Positions 54,071-62,499 of a DNA stretch of 64,000 nucleotides are shown here, in pieces; position 1 is the first letter of the stretch, and each line of letters starts with the position of its first letter. The notes under the pieces are model-generated. The model was not told the origin of the DNA. It saw only the letters and a program-made list of their open reading frames with translations, and did no database searches. Origin of the DNA: Hyphomicrobiaceae bacterium UBA7697 (GTDB lineage: Bacteria > Pseudomonadota > Alphaproteobacteria > Rhizobiales > Methyloligellaceae); contig DLGJ01000001.1 of the NCBI GenBank assembly GCA_002482645.1, positions 124,201 through 188,200 of the forward strand, given 5' to 3'. The position numbers were made by a program, and so were the translations under genes.

Positions 54071-54102
54071 GGCTCGCCCGTTCGACCGGGCGGGCCTTTT
54101 TT
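54071..54102 (+). terminator. Intrinsic terminator after the YHS-like genes
   Basis: A 10-base-pair stem with one T-G wobble (GGCTCGCCCG at 54071-54080 with CGGGCGGGCC at 54087-54096) has a 6-base loop and is followed directly by six T. It closes the plus-strand YHS-like locus, ahead of the convergent amidase gene. Confidence 0.9.
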
Positions 54103-54144
54103 CATGATCGTGGCGTTGAGTCTCGCGAAGCGCCGGAGCGGTGC

Positions 54145-54909
54145 TCAGACCGAAACGCCCGACCGGATCGCGAGCAGCCGCTTCAGCGTCTCCCGGGTCG
54201 AGCGATCCGCGCGGCCGTCTATGCGCGCCTGACGGTAGTGCCGCTGGAAAGCCTCGACCACGGTTTCGGTGCCGCGCGCATAGGTCGACGTGACCTCCAC
54301 GCCGTAGCCGAAATCCTTGAGGTCCCGCTGGAGTTCCGCGACCGCCTCGCTTTCGTCGCCAAGTCCAAGACCCGCATCCTCTCCGAGCGGAACCGGCTCG
54401 GTCCACAAACCAATGCCCGCGCGCGCGAGCCGGGCCCAGTCGAAGCGCTCCCCGGGATCGCGCTTCCGCCCAGGGGCAATGTCCGAATGGGCAAGGACGC
54501 GCTCTCTCGGGATGGCGTGCCGGCCGAGAATGTCGAGGCACAGTGCCTCGACGGCGCGCATCTGCTCATCGGGAAAGGGCGGATAGTCGAAATCGTGGCC
54601 TGGATTGTGGATCTCGATTCCGATCGACGCCGAATTGAGATCGGTCTCGCCGGACCAAAAGCTCTGGCCCGCGTGCCACGCGCGCTCCGTCTCGCCCACC
54701 ATTTGGGTGATCGCCCCGGCGGCGTCGACGAGATAATGCGCGGAGACCTTCGACTCCACGTTCACGAGCCAGTCTCGCGCCGCTTCGCACGATTCCATGC
54801 CCGTGTAGTGAAGGATGAGCGTGTCGGGCACACGCCCGTCCCGCCGCGGTTCGAAATTGGGCGACGGCACCCAATGCGCGGCAAGCTTACTGTCGGGCGA
54901 CGTTGTCAT
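54145..54909 (-). CDS. N-acetylmuramoyl-L-alanine amidase, AmpD/AmiD type
   Basis: The enzyme cuts the amide bond between N-acetylmuramic acid and L-alanine in peptidoglycan or its turnover products. The 254-residue product has an Amidase_2 domain (about 10-165) with the zinc His in TLILHYTGMESCEAARDWL, NSASIGIEIHNPGHDFDYPPF with the catalytic Glu, and the final ligands in VLAHSDIAPGRKRDPGERFDW. A C-terminal peptidoglycan-binding-like domain follows (about 180-250, VAELQRDLKDFGYGVEVT). There is no signal peptide, which favours a cytoplasmic AmpD-like recycling role, although the PG-binding domain is closer to AmiD. Residues just before the ATG at 54909 are not conserved. Confidence 0.88.
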   Translation of the reverse strand: MTTSPDSKLAAHWVPSPNFEPRRDGRVPDTLILHYTGMESCEAARDWLVNVESKVSAHYLVDAAGAITQMVGETERAWHAGQSFWSGETDLNSASIGIEIHNPGHDFDYPPFPDEQMRAVEALCLDILGRHAIPRERVLAHSDIAPGRKRDPGERFDWARLARAGIGLWTEPVPLGEDAGLGLGDESEAVAELQRDLKDFGYGVEVTSTYARGTETVVEAFQRHYRQARIDGRADRSTRETLKRLLAIRSGVSV

Positions 54910-55060
54910 GAGAGCTGCCCTGGAGAAAAACCATTCATAAAATAGCCACCGCACCGCGATTGCCATCGTGCTCGCTGCCGGCGAGAGGCACGTTTTAGAG
55001 CATGATCGTTGCTGCTTGAAGCATATCCGACCGTCCGGCAGTCGCAGCCTACACTCGCTC

Positions 55061-55147
55061 GTCATGACCGGGCTCGACCCGGCCATCCACGTCGTTTCCA
55101 AGAGGCACGGCTTGCGCGTGGACGCCCGGATCAAGTCCGGGCATGAC
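55061..55147. repeat. REP-like inverted repeat element
   Basis: Two arms are near-complementary: GTCATGACCGGGCTCGACCC at 55061 onward, continuing to CATCCACG, and the mirror GCGTGGACGCCCGGATCAAG continuing to CCGGGCATGAC ending at 55147, around a ~25-base centre. This is the well-known dispersed intergenic repeat of rhizobial and related genomes (arms built on CCGGGCTTGACCCGG and GTGGATG). It lies between the amidase and TerB-DnaJ genes. The extent of each arm is approximate. Confidence 0.75.
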
Positions 55148-55182
55148 AAATCGCGGCGCAGAGGCTGGTTGCGCCGTCCGCT

Positions 55183-55905
55183 CTAAAGCCCGCGCTCTTT
55201 CGCGATCTGCTGATAGGCCTCGTTGATCGCGGCAACCTTGTCCGTGGCGATCGCGATGAACTCCTCCGGAACGCCGCGCGCGATCAGCTTGTCGGGATGA
55301 TTCTCCGAAATCAGCTTGCGGTACTGGCCTTTCAAATCGTCATTGGAAATCGACGGCTCGACTTCAAGCACCTCGTAGGGATTGCGCTTCGAGGCCACGA
55401 CGTGCCGGGCCTTGATGTAGCCGAATTCCGTATCGGTGAAGCCGAAGCGCTTGGCGACCTGCGCCAGAAACTGTTCCTCGCTCGGGTCGAACTCGTCGTC
55501 CGCCTTGGCGATGTGAAACAGACCGTCGAGCACGTCCTCGAGCAGCTTCCGGTTGCCCTTGAACATCCCGGCGAGCTGGTCGGCATAGGCCTCGTATCCG
55601 GAGACTTCTTGTTTCGCCAGGTTGAACACGCGCGCCACGTTCTTCATTTCCCCATCGGGAACCTTGAAGACTTCCTTGAACGCGTTGACCTCGTCCATGG
55701 TGACGACGCCGTCCGCCTTGGCCATTTTGGCGCCGAGCGCGATCACACCGACGGTAAAGGCCACTTGATCCTGACCGCCGCCGGCTTCCTGCTCACCGTC
55801 GCGGTCGATCACATAATGGCCGGCCACGCCGCCGACCAACGCGCCGATCGGCCCTCCAACCGCAAGCCCAGCGGCTGCACCTGCAAGCTTTCCCCAAACC
55901 GACAT
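55183..55905 (-). CDS. TerB and DnaJ-domain protein, DjlA-like
   Basis: The 240-residue product resembles DjlA, a membrane-linked co-chaperone. The first ~30 residues are Gly/Ala-rich and weakly hydrophobic (KLAGAAAGLAVGGPIGALVGG), a possible membrane segment. A TerB-like helical domain (about 48-160) has the paired acidic motifs AKADGVVTMDEVNAF and AKADDEFDPSEEQFL. The C-terminal J domain (about 174-238, NPYEVLEVEPSISNDDLKGQYR) contains the essential HPD in ENHPDKLIARG, so it should stimulate DnaK. The ATG follows AGGGGG. A 16-base tandem duplication sits just upstream. Confidence 0.87.
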   Translation of the reverse strand: MSVWGKLAGAAAGLAVGGPIGALVGGVAGHYVIDRDGEQEAGGGQDQVAFTVGVIALGAKMAKADGVVTMDEVNAFKEVFKVPDGEMKNVARVFNLAKQEVSGYEAYADQLAGMFKGNRKLLEDVLDGLFHIAKADDEFDPSEEQFLAQVAKRFGFTDTEFGYIKARHVVASKRNPYEVLEVEPSISNDDLKGQYRKLISENHPDKLIARGVPEEFIAIATDKVAAINEAYQQIAKERGL

Positions 55906-55916
55906 CGCGGACCCCC

Positions 55917-55948
55917 TTAGAACCTCTTGCTCTTAGAACCTCTTGCTC
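55917..55948. repeat. Perfect 16-base tandem duplication in a leader
   Basis: TTAGAACCTCTTGCTC occurs twice back to back (55917-55932 and 55933-55948), 12 bases upstream of the TerB-DnaJ gene start on its 5' side. Such a perfect unit is a likely slippage site; it lies in the presumed leader or promoter of that gene. Confidence 0.9.
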
Positions 55949-56031
55949 TGGCCAAACCATACGGGCTTTTGGGCTGCCCCGCATGGGGTATTCACCCCGG
56001 CAAGCGTCGCCGCCAGGCCGGGAAAAGCTCT

Positions 56032-56334
56032 CTATCCTCGAAGAGTCCCAAGGATCGACATCTTCGGTTCGTCGACCTCCAGACCCGCCCTTAAGCGCCG
56101 CTCCACATGCCACGACCGCACAAAGGTCCAGACAGCGAACCAAATCGCCAGAAGGACGTTCAGGCCGCTGGCGGCCCAAACGAGAGTCGATCCGAGTTCG
56201 AACAGGTTGGCCGCCGCAAGGATAAATGCCTCCACGACGATCGCAAACCCGCCAGCCATCACGATGGCGGCGCAGAGCGAAATGATAAAGACCGGCAGCG
56301 GGTTTCCGCCCTTTTTGGTGTTTTCAGTGCTCAT
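56032..56334 (-). CDS. Small two-span membrane protein, unknown
   Basis: The product is 100 residues. A short polar lead (MSTENTKKGGNPLP) is followed by two hydrophobic segments, VFIISLCAAIVMAGGFAIVV and LVWAASGLNVLLAIWFAVWT, then a basic tail with RSWHVERRLRAGLEVDEPK. Both ends probably face the cytoplasm. A TTG 12 bases upstream could also serve as start and lies nearer to a GAGGG. I do not recognise the family. It shares the strand of the TerB-DnaJ gene 127 bases downstream and is divergent from the carbonic-anhydrase-like gene. Confidence 0.6.
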   Translation of the reverse strand: MSTENTKKGGNPLPVFIISLCAAIVMAGGFAIVVEAFILAAANLFELGSTLVWAASGLNVLLAIWFAVWTFVRSWHVERRLRAGLEVDEPKMSILGTLRG

Positions 56335-56504
56335 CGGCTCGATCAAACCCTCAGGAATCCTATCGGGGCGCTTTTCATTAGCGGGGCCATCTCCCGGTTA
56401 CAAGGGCTTCAAGCGCCTTACGGCCAAAAGGCCCCATGCGTTCGGGAATGACATTGGGCCATAGGAATTGTATCCACGGCGTTCCAGACGCGAAAGGAGT
56501 GACG

Positions 56505-57035
56505 ATGGCGATTTACGAGCTTGACGGGCAGGCCCCCGAATTTCCAGCGGACGGGCTCTACTGGGTCGCCGAAACCGCCGTATTGACCGGCAAGGTGCGC
56601 CTCTTGTCCGACGCCAGCGTCTGGTACGGTTCGGTGCTGCGCGGCGACAACGAATGGATCGAGATCGGCACGCGCTCCCAAGTCCAGGACAATTCGACGC
56701 TCCATACCGATCCCGGCTTTCCGCTGACCATCGGCAGCGACTGCGTCATCGGACACAACGTCATCCTTCACGGCTGCACGATCGGAGACAATTCGTTGAT
56801 CGGCATGGGGGCCATCGTCCTCAACGGGGCGAAGATCGGCGCGAACTGCCTTGTTGGAGCCGGCGCCCTCGTCACCGAGGGCAAGGAGTTTCCCGACAAC
56901 TCGATGATCATCGGTTCGCCCGCCAAGGCCGTGCGCGAGGTGGACGAGAAGATGCGGGCCATGATCGCCCGCGGCGCCGATGTCTATGTGCGCCGCTGGA
57001 AACAATATGCCGCCGGCTTGAAGCGACTTTCGTAA
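56505..57035 (+). CDS. Gamma-carbonic-anhydrase-like hexapeptide protein
   Basis: The 176-residue product has the left-handed beta-helix of hexapeptide-repeat proteins (YrdA/PaaY type). Repeats run from TAVLTGKVRLLSDASVWYGS to IGMGAIVLNGAKIGANCLVGAGALV. The three metal-binding His of the gamma-carbonic anhydrase group are at HTDPG, IGHNVILHGC (two His). An Arg-Gly-Asp in VLRGDNEWIEIG matches the family's conserved Arg/Asp pair. Enzyme activity is uncertain for this subgroup. AAAGGAG precedes the ATG. It is 19 bases upstream of the fused oxoprolinase gene and likely co-transcribed with it. Confidence 0.88.
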   Translation: MAIYELDGQAPEFPADGLYWVAETAVLTGKVRLLSDASVWYGSVLRGDNEWIEIGTRSQVQDNSTLHTDPGFPLTIGSDCVIGHNVILHGCTIGDNSLIGMGAIVLNGAKIGANCLVGAGALVTEGKEFPDNSMIIGSPAKAVREVDEKMRAMIARGADVYVRRWKQYAAGLKRLS

Positions 57036-57054
57036 GGAGCGGACCGACCGCGGC

Positions 57055-60000
57055 ATGACCGGCAGATGGCAGTTCTTCATCGACCGTGGCGGCACGTTCA
57101 CCGACATCGTGGCGCGCGCGCCCGACGGCACGCTCCGCACCACGAAGCTCCTGTCCGAGAATCCGGAGCTTTACGAGGATGCCGCCATCGCCGGCATCGC
57201 GGATATGATCGGCGCGCAGCGCTCCATGCGCCTGCCGCCGGGCCGCGTCGAAAGCGTGCGTATGGGGACCACCGTCGCCACCAACGCCTTGCTCGAACGC
57301 AAGGGCGACCGCGTGCTCCTGATCGTCAGCCAAGGGTTCCGCGATGCACTGGAGATCGGCTACCAGGCACGGCCGAAGATTTTCGTCCGGCGGATCGAAA
57401 AGCCCTCGATGCTGTACGAGCGCGTCGTCGAAGTTCCCGAGCGTCTGCGTGCCGACGGAATAATCGAGACCGCGCTCGATCTCGAATTCACGCGCGCCGC
57501 GCTTGAAGAGGCCCGCCGGGACGGGATCGACTCCGTCGCCATCGTCTTCATGCACGCCTATGCCTATCCCGCGCATGAGCAGGCCGCCGCGGCCCTCGCC
57601 CGGGCATTGGGCTTCAGTCAGGTCTCGGTCAGCCACGAAGTCAGCCCTTTGGTGAAGTTCGTCGGCCGTGGCGACACGACCGTGGTGGACGCGTATCTCT
57701 CGCCGCTGCTGCGCCGCTATGTGGACCGCGTGGCGAGCGCGTTGCCGGCACGGGAGAGCCAGGATGGGCAAACGGACGCCGCGCGGCTCCTCTTCATGCA
57801 GTCGTCGGGCGGTCTCACATCGTCCAATCTCTTTCGCGGCAAGGACGCGATCCTTTCCGGCCCGGCGGGCGGCGTCGTGGGCGCTGTGGAGACGGCGCGC
57901 AGCGCGGGCTTCCCGAAGGTCATCGGCTTCGACATGGGCGGCACGTCCACGGATGTGTGCCACTACGACGGCGTCTTCGAACGCACCTTCGAAAGCGTCG
58001 TCGCGGGCGCGCGCGTCCGGGCGCCGATGATGCTGATCCATACGGTCGCCGCCGGGGGCGGATCGATCCTGCATTCCGGCGGATCGCGGTTCCGCGTGGG
58101 TCCCGAGTCCGCCGGTGCCGATCCCGGCCCTCTCGCCTATCGCCGGGGCGGCCCGCTGACCGTCACGGACGCCAACGTCATGACCGGCAAGCTTCAACCG
58201 GATCTCTTCCCGCATATTTTCGGACCGGGCCAAGACGAACCGCTGGACCGGCGCGCCGTGGTCAAGGCGTTCCACGCGCTCGCGCGCCAGCTCGGCGACG
58301 GACGCATGCCCGAGGAGATCGCCGACGGGTTCATCAAGATCGCGGTCGCCAATATGGCGAACGCCATCAAGACGATCTCCGTGCAGCGCGGCTACGACGT
58401 CGCCGGCTATGTCTTGAACTGCTTTGGCGGCGCGGGCGGGCAGCATGCCTGCCTCGTCGCCGACGCGCTTGGCATCGACAGCGTGCTGCTGCATCCGTTG
58501 TCCGGCGTGCTGTCCGCCTATGGCATGGGGCTCGCCAGCATCCGCGCGACCCGGTCTCACGCCGTCCTCGCGCCCCTCGACGGTGAGGGCTTGGCCAAGC
58601 TCGCCGAGATCCGCGCGCCTTTGGAACGCGACGCGCGCAGCGACCTCGCCATGCAGGGCATTGCGGCGGCGGATGTCACCGTCACCGCGCGGGCTCATTT
58701 GCGCTACGAGGGGACGGACAGCGCGCTCCCCATTACTGCTGGGTCCCCGGCGGACATGCGCACCGCGTTCGAGGCCGCCCATCGGAGCCGGTTCGGCTTC
58801 ACGAGTCCGGAGAAGGCCATCGAGATCGAAGCCGTCGAGGTGGAGGCCGTCGGCGGCGGCGCCTTGATCGAGGAGAGCGCCGCTCCCCTCACCGGCCAAT
58901 CCCCGCAGCCTCACACGCATGCCGGGATCTTTACCCAGGGCGTTTGGCACGAGGCACCGGTTTATCTTCGTGCGGACCTGGCTTCGGGCGCTGAAATCGG
59001 CGGACCGGCGCTCGTCATCGAGGACCATCAAACAATCGTGGTGGAGCCGGATTGGCGGGCTGCGGTCACGGCGAAGAACAATCTTCTCCTGACGCGTGCG
59101 GGCGCGAAGCGGACCAAGGAGTCGGTCGGGACCGCGCCGGACCCGGTGATGCTCGAAGTGTTCAACAATCTCTTCGTCTCCATCGCCGAGCAGATGGGAT
59201 ACGCGCTGCAAAACACGGCGCACTCGGTGAACATCAAGGAGCGGCTCGACTTCTCCTGCGCCATCTTCGATGCGAGCGGCGCTCTGATCGCCAACGCGCC
59301 GCACATCCCCGTTCATCTCGGCTCGATGGACAAGAGTGTCGAGACGATCCTGCGCGAGGTGGGCCGAGAGCTGCGTCCCGGCGACGTGTGGATGCTCAAC
59401 GCACCCTATAACGGCGGAACGCATTTGCCCGACATCACGGTGGTGACGCCGGTCTTCGACGAGCGAGGTTCGGAGCTTTTGTTCTTCGTCGCCGCGCGCG
59501 GCCATCACGCCGATGTCGGCGGCATCGCGCCGGGTTCCATGAGCCCCAAGGCCGCCACGATAGAAGAAGAAGGCATCTATATCGATCCGTTCAAGCTCGC
59601 CGGCGGCGGGCGCTTTCAGGAGGACGCGGTCCGACGCCTCTTCACGAACGCGCCCTACCCGGCCCGCAATGTCGAGCAGAACATCGCCGATCTGAAAGCG
59701 CAGGTCGCCGCCAACGAGAAAGGCGCCGGCGAGCTGCGCAAGATGGTGCGCCAATACGGCCTCGCCACGGTCGAGGCTTACATGGGCCATGTGCAGGACA
59801 ATGCGGCCGACGCGGTACGCAAGGTCATCGGTATGCTGAAGAATGCGCGCTTCGCCGTGGAGACGGACCAAGGCGGCCGGATCGAAGTGGCTATCAAGAT
59901 CGACAGGAAGGCAAAGAAGGCCATTGTCGACTTCACCGGCACGAGCGCGCAGACGGAGACCACGTTCAACGCGCCGGAACCGATCACGCGCGCCTGCGTG

Positions 60001-60735
60001 CTCTATGTCTTTCGCACCTTGGTCGAGGAGGACATTCCCCTGAACGCCGGGTGCTTGCGCCCGATCGAGATCCTCGTTCCGGAAGGTTCGCTGCTCAAGC
60101 CGCGCTATCCCGCGCCTGTCGCGGGCGGCAACGTGGAGACGAGCCAGACCGTCGTGAATTGCCTCTACGGCGCGCTTGGGCTTCTAGGGTCGGCGCAAGG
60201 CACGATGAACAACCTCACCTTCGGGAATGCGCGCGTGCAGTATTACGAAACGATCTGCTCCGGCGCTCCGGCAGGACCTGGTTTCGACGGTGTGCCGGCG
60301 GTCCAAACGCATATGACGAACTCCCGCCTCACCGACCCCGAAGTATTGGAACTGCGCTACCCTGTCTTACTCGAGCGTTTCGAGATCGAGCGCGGCTCGG
60401 GAGGCGCGGGACAATGGTGCGCCGGAGACGGAACGCTCCGTACGCTGCGATTTTTGGAAAATATGGACTGCGCCATATTGTCGGGCTTCCGCATGGTACG
60501 GCCTTTCGGCACCAAGGGCGGCGCGCCGGGGCGCGTGGGCGCCAATTGGGTACGGCGCAAGAGAGGAAATTTGGAGAAGCTCCAGGGGTCCGACCAGACG
60601 GCGATTGCATCGGGCGAGGCCATCATTATCCAAACGCCGACGGGCGGCGGATATGGTAAGCCGGTCGCCAGGGAAGCTGCCTCGACGGCAAAGTCTGACC
60701 GGCGGCGCGAACGCGCCGATGTCAAGGGACGCTAG
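57055..60735 (+). CDS. Fused HyuA-HyuB hydantoinase / 5-oxoprolinase
   Basis: The 1226-residue product fuses both subunits of the ATP-dependent hydantoinase/oxoprolinase family. The HyuA part (about 1-680) begins FFIDRGGTFTDIVARAPDG, the nucleotide-binding signature, and contains VIGFDMGGTSTDVCHYDG and NCFGGAGGQHACLVADALG. The HyuB part (about 690-1205) begins PVMLEVFNNLFVSIAEQMG and contains HIPVHLGSMDKSVETIL, NAPYNGGTHLPDITVVTPVF and a Gly-rich end. The single-chain architecture and length resemble eukaryotic 5-oxoprolinase (OPLAH), so hydrolysis of 5-oxo-L-proline to glutamate is the first guess. N-methylhydantoin or acetophenone-type substrates occur in relatives. No signal peptide is seen. 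It is the middle gene of a tight three-gene operon. Confidence 0.9.
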   Translation: MTGRWQFFIDRGGTFTDIVARAPDGTLRTTKLLSENPELYEDAAIAGIADMIGAQRSMRLPPGRVESVRMGTTVATNALLERKGDRVLLIVSQGFRDALEIGYQARPKIFVRRIEKPSMLYERVVEVPERLRADGIIETALDLEFTRAALEEARRDGIDSVAIVFMHAYAYPAHEQAAAALARALGFSQVSVSHEVSPLVKFVGRGDTTVVDAYLSPLLRRYVDRVASALPARESQDGQTDAARLLFMQSSGGLTSSNLFRGKDAILSGPAGGVVGAVETARSAGFPKVIGFDMGGTSTDVCHYDGVFERTFESVVAGARVRAPMMLIHTVAAGGGSILHSGGSRFRVGPESAGADPGPLAYRRGGPLTVTDANVMTGKLQPDLFPHIFGPGQDEPLDRRAVVKAFHALARQLGDGRMPEEIADGFIKIAVANMANAIKTISVQRGYDVAGYVLNCFGGAGGQHACLVADALGIDSVLLHPLSGVLSAYGMGLASIRATRSHAVLAPLDGEGLAKLAEIRAPLERDARSDLAMQGIAAADVTVTARAHLRYEGTDSALPITAGSPADMRTAFEAAHRSRFGFTSPEKAIEIEAVEVEAVGGGALIEESAAPLTGQSPQPHTHAGIFTQGVWHEAPVYLRADLASGAEIGGPALVIEDHQTIVVEPDWRAAVTAKNNLLLTRAGAKRTKESVGTAPDPVMLEVFNNLFVSIAEQMGYALQNTAHSVNIKERLDFSCAIFDASGALIANAPHIPVHLGSMDKSVETILREVGRELRPGDVWMLNAPYNGGTHLPDITVVTPVFDERGSELLFFVAARGHHADVGGIAPGSMSPKAATIEEEGIYIDPFKLAGGGRFQEDAVRRLFTNAPYPARNVEQNIADLKAQVAANEKGAGELRKMVRQYGLATVEAYMGHVQDNAADAVRKVIGMLKNARFAVETDQGGRIEVAIKIDRKAKKAIVDFTGTSAQTETTFNAPEPITRACVLYVFRTLVEEDIPLNAGCLRPIEILVPEGSLLKPRYPAPVAGGNVETSQTVVNCLYGALGLLGSAQGTMNNLTFGNARVQYYETICSGAPAGPGFDGVPAVQTHMTNSRLTDPEVLELRYPVLLERFEIERGSGGAGQWCAGDGTLRTLRFLENMDCAILSGFRMVRPFGTKGGAPGRVGANWVRRKRGNLEKLQGSDQTAIASGEAIIIQTPTGGGYGKPVAREAASTAKSDRRRERADVKGR

Positions 60736-60738
60736 CGA

Positions 60739-61923
60739 ATGGCAATCGACGGCAGAGTTTTGATTTCCGGCGCTGGGATTGCCGGACTGACACTCGCCAT
60801 TTGTCTCAAGGAATACGGAGAGAATCCCGTCGTCGTCGAGCGGAGCGCCGCGCTGCCCGAGGACGGCTATATGATGGACTTCTTCGGCTCCGGCTGGGAC
60901 GTCGCCGAACGTTTGGGGCTGACGGAGAAGCTCCGTGCCCTGCGCTACCCGATCGACAAGCTGCAATTCGTGAACGCGGACGGCAAGCCTTACGCGTCCG
61001 TTCCGATCGCGCGCATCGCGCGCGCGCTCGACGGCAAGTATGTCTATCTACGCCGTCCCGATCTCCTGCGTATCCTTTACGAACGCGCCGACAGCCTCGG
61101 TGTGGACGTTCGCTTCGGCACGCATATCGAGGACCTTCAAGACGAAGGGGCGCATGTAAACGTCACGTTCAACGATGGCGGCGCAGGAGAGTTCTCTCTT
61201 GTTTTCGGCGCCGACGGAGTCCACTCGGAAGTGCGGCGCCTCATGTTCGGCGACGAGAGTCAGTTCGCCCGCTTTCTCGGCGCCTATGTCGCCGCGCTCC
61301 ATTTGGACGCGCACGACTTTCCGGTCGGCCGAGCCGTACAAATCCACGAAGAACCGAATCGGGTCGCCGCCTTTTATCCTGTCGGCGATGGAAAGCTCGA
61401 AGCCACGTTCGTTTTCCGGCTCGAAGAGGTGGACGTGCCGCGCGAGCAGCAGCTTGCCTTCGTCCGGCGTGCCTACAAGGGCGCGGGGTGGATCGGCGAG
61501 GCGCTGTTGGACAAGTATCAGGGCGGCGAACCGCTCTATTTCGACACGCTGACGCAGATCGCCATCCCGCGCTGGTCGCGCGGCCGCGTAACGCTCCTCG
61601 GCGACGCCTGCGGGTGCCTTACGCTGCTTGCCGGGCAAGGCTCGCACATGGCGATGGCGGGCGCCTATGTGATCGCGCGCGAACTACAGCGATATGACGG
61701 CAATCACGTTCCAGCTTTTCGCGCCTACGAGACCATGCTGAAGCCGGCGGTGGCCGCGCGGCAAGAGGATGCCGCTACCTTCGCGAAGGTCTTCATCCCC
61801 ACTGCGGAGTCGAAGCCTTGGTTGCGGCGCTTCGTCATCGGCGCCGTCTTCAATCCGATCGTCCTTCCCTACGCGTTGAAGGCTTTCGGGTCGAACACAA
61901 TCCTCGACGACGATGACGTCTGA
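60739..61923 (+). CDS. FAD-dependent monooxygenase, PHBH/TetX-like
   Basis: The 394-residue product is a group-A flavin monooxygenase. It has the N-terminal dinucleotide-binding loop VLISGAGIAGLTLAICLKEYG, the second FAD/NAD(P)H motif LVFGADGVHSEVRRLMFG (DG motif), and the third motif RVTLLGDACGCLTLLAGQGS (GD motif). The family hydroxylates aromatic or related compounds with NAD(P)H and oxygen. The substrate is unknown. The ATG is three bases after the oxoprolinase stop, so co-translation is likely. The C-terminal ~60 residues carry hydrophobic helices similar to other members. It is convergent with the next gene, six bases apart. Confidence 0.88.
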   Translation: MAIDGRVLISGAGIAGLTLAICLKEYGENPVVVERSAALPEDGYMMDFFGSGWDVAERLGLTEKLRALRYPIDKLQFVNADGKPYASVPIARIARALDGKYVYLRRPDLLRILYERADSLGVDVRFGTHIEDLQDEGAHVNVTFNDGGAGEFSLVFGADGVHSEVRRLMFGDESQFARFLGAYVAALHLDAHDFPVGRAVQIHEEPNRVAAFYPVGDGKLEATFVFRLEEVDVPREQQLAFVRRAYKGAGWIGEALLDKYQGGEPLYFDTLTQIAIPRWSRGRVTLLGDACGCLTLLAGQGSHMAMAGAYVIARELQRYDGNHVPAFRAYETMLKPAVAARQEDAATFAKVFIPTAESKPWLRRFVIGAVFNPIVLPYALKAFGSNTILDDDDV

Positions 61924-61929
61924 GGCAGG

Positions 61930-62325
61930 TTAGAAGGTGACCTTCGCGGTCTCCGCATTGAAGACGACGACCGTCTTGTCGGGCTCGATGACGCTGGACG
62001 TCGTGAAGGAATGCGGTACGAACTGGACTGTCGCCTCGCACGCGCCGCCGGCGCATTCATTGGCGAGCTTCGATTTGGCGTCTTCGGGCGTGATGTCGTC
62101 CGTGTCCAAATAGACGCCGTCCTTCGTGGTGCACTCGTAGCCGAGAACATCGCCCGCGCGTCCGCCTTTGGTGCAGAACGCCTTGATCTCGACCTCCTGG
62201 CCGAGAAAATTCTGCGGCTCCTTGGCGAGGTCCTTCAGGTCGCTGGCACCGGCTAGCGCGGCGGACCCTGACAAAGCCATGGCGGCAATCGCGATCGCGG
62301 CGTGGCGACCCTTGAAGCTGTTCAT
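61930..62325 (-). CDS. Secreted Cys-containing protein, unknown
   Basis: The product is 131 residues with a signal peptide (about 1-27, cleavage near ALAGA). The mature part starts DLKDLAKEPQNFLGQEVEIKAFC and has cysteines in AFCTKGG, YECTTKDG, NECAGGACEAT. The pattern of a strand-forming start (GQEVEIKAFC), a DDITPEDAKSKLANEC helix, and a closing VVVFNAETAKVTF suggests a small OB-like beta barrel. I do not recognise a named family. AGGTAG lies before the ATG. The gene stands alone, convergent with the monooxygenase gene. Confidence 0.7.
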   Translation of the reverse strand: MNSFKGRHAAIAIAAMALSGSAALAGASDLKDLAKEPQNFLGQEVEIKAFCTKGGRAGDVLGYECTTKDGVYLDTDDITPEDAKSKLANECAGGACEATVQFVPHSFTTSSVIEPDKTVVVFNAETAKVTF

Positions 62326-62499
62326 CGTTATCTACCTCGGACGTTTTCCACTCGGCCACCCGCATCCCTCGCTTCGGGCGCCGGGCCGCATCCTACAAAG
62401 CGGAATGCCGATGAAAAGACCGTCCGTCAAACAAAATGAAAGGCGCAGGCTCGACGCCTACGCCTTCCGGCACTCGTTCGCAGGGGAATAAACGCGTGC

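Noticed and set aside
56908..59871. 987-codon open frame on the minus strand
   Set aside because: It is antisense to the fused oxoprolinase gene, whose motifs are unambiguous.
62405..62491. 28-codon basic small frame (MPMKRPSVKQNERRRLDAYA...)
   Set aside because: Only a weak ribosome-binding site and no recognisable relatives. It could be real but the evidence is too thin to annotate.
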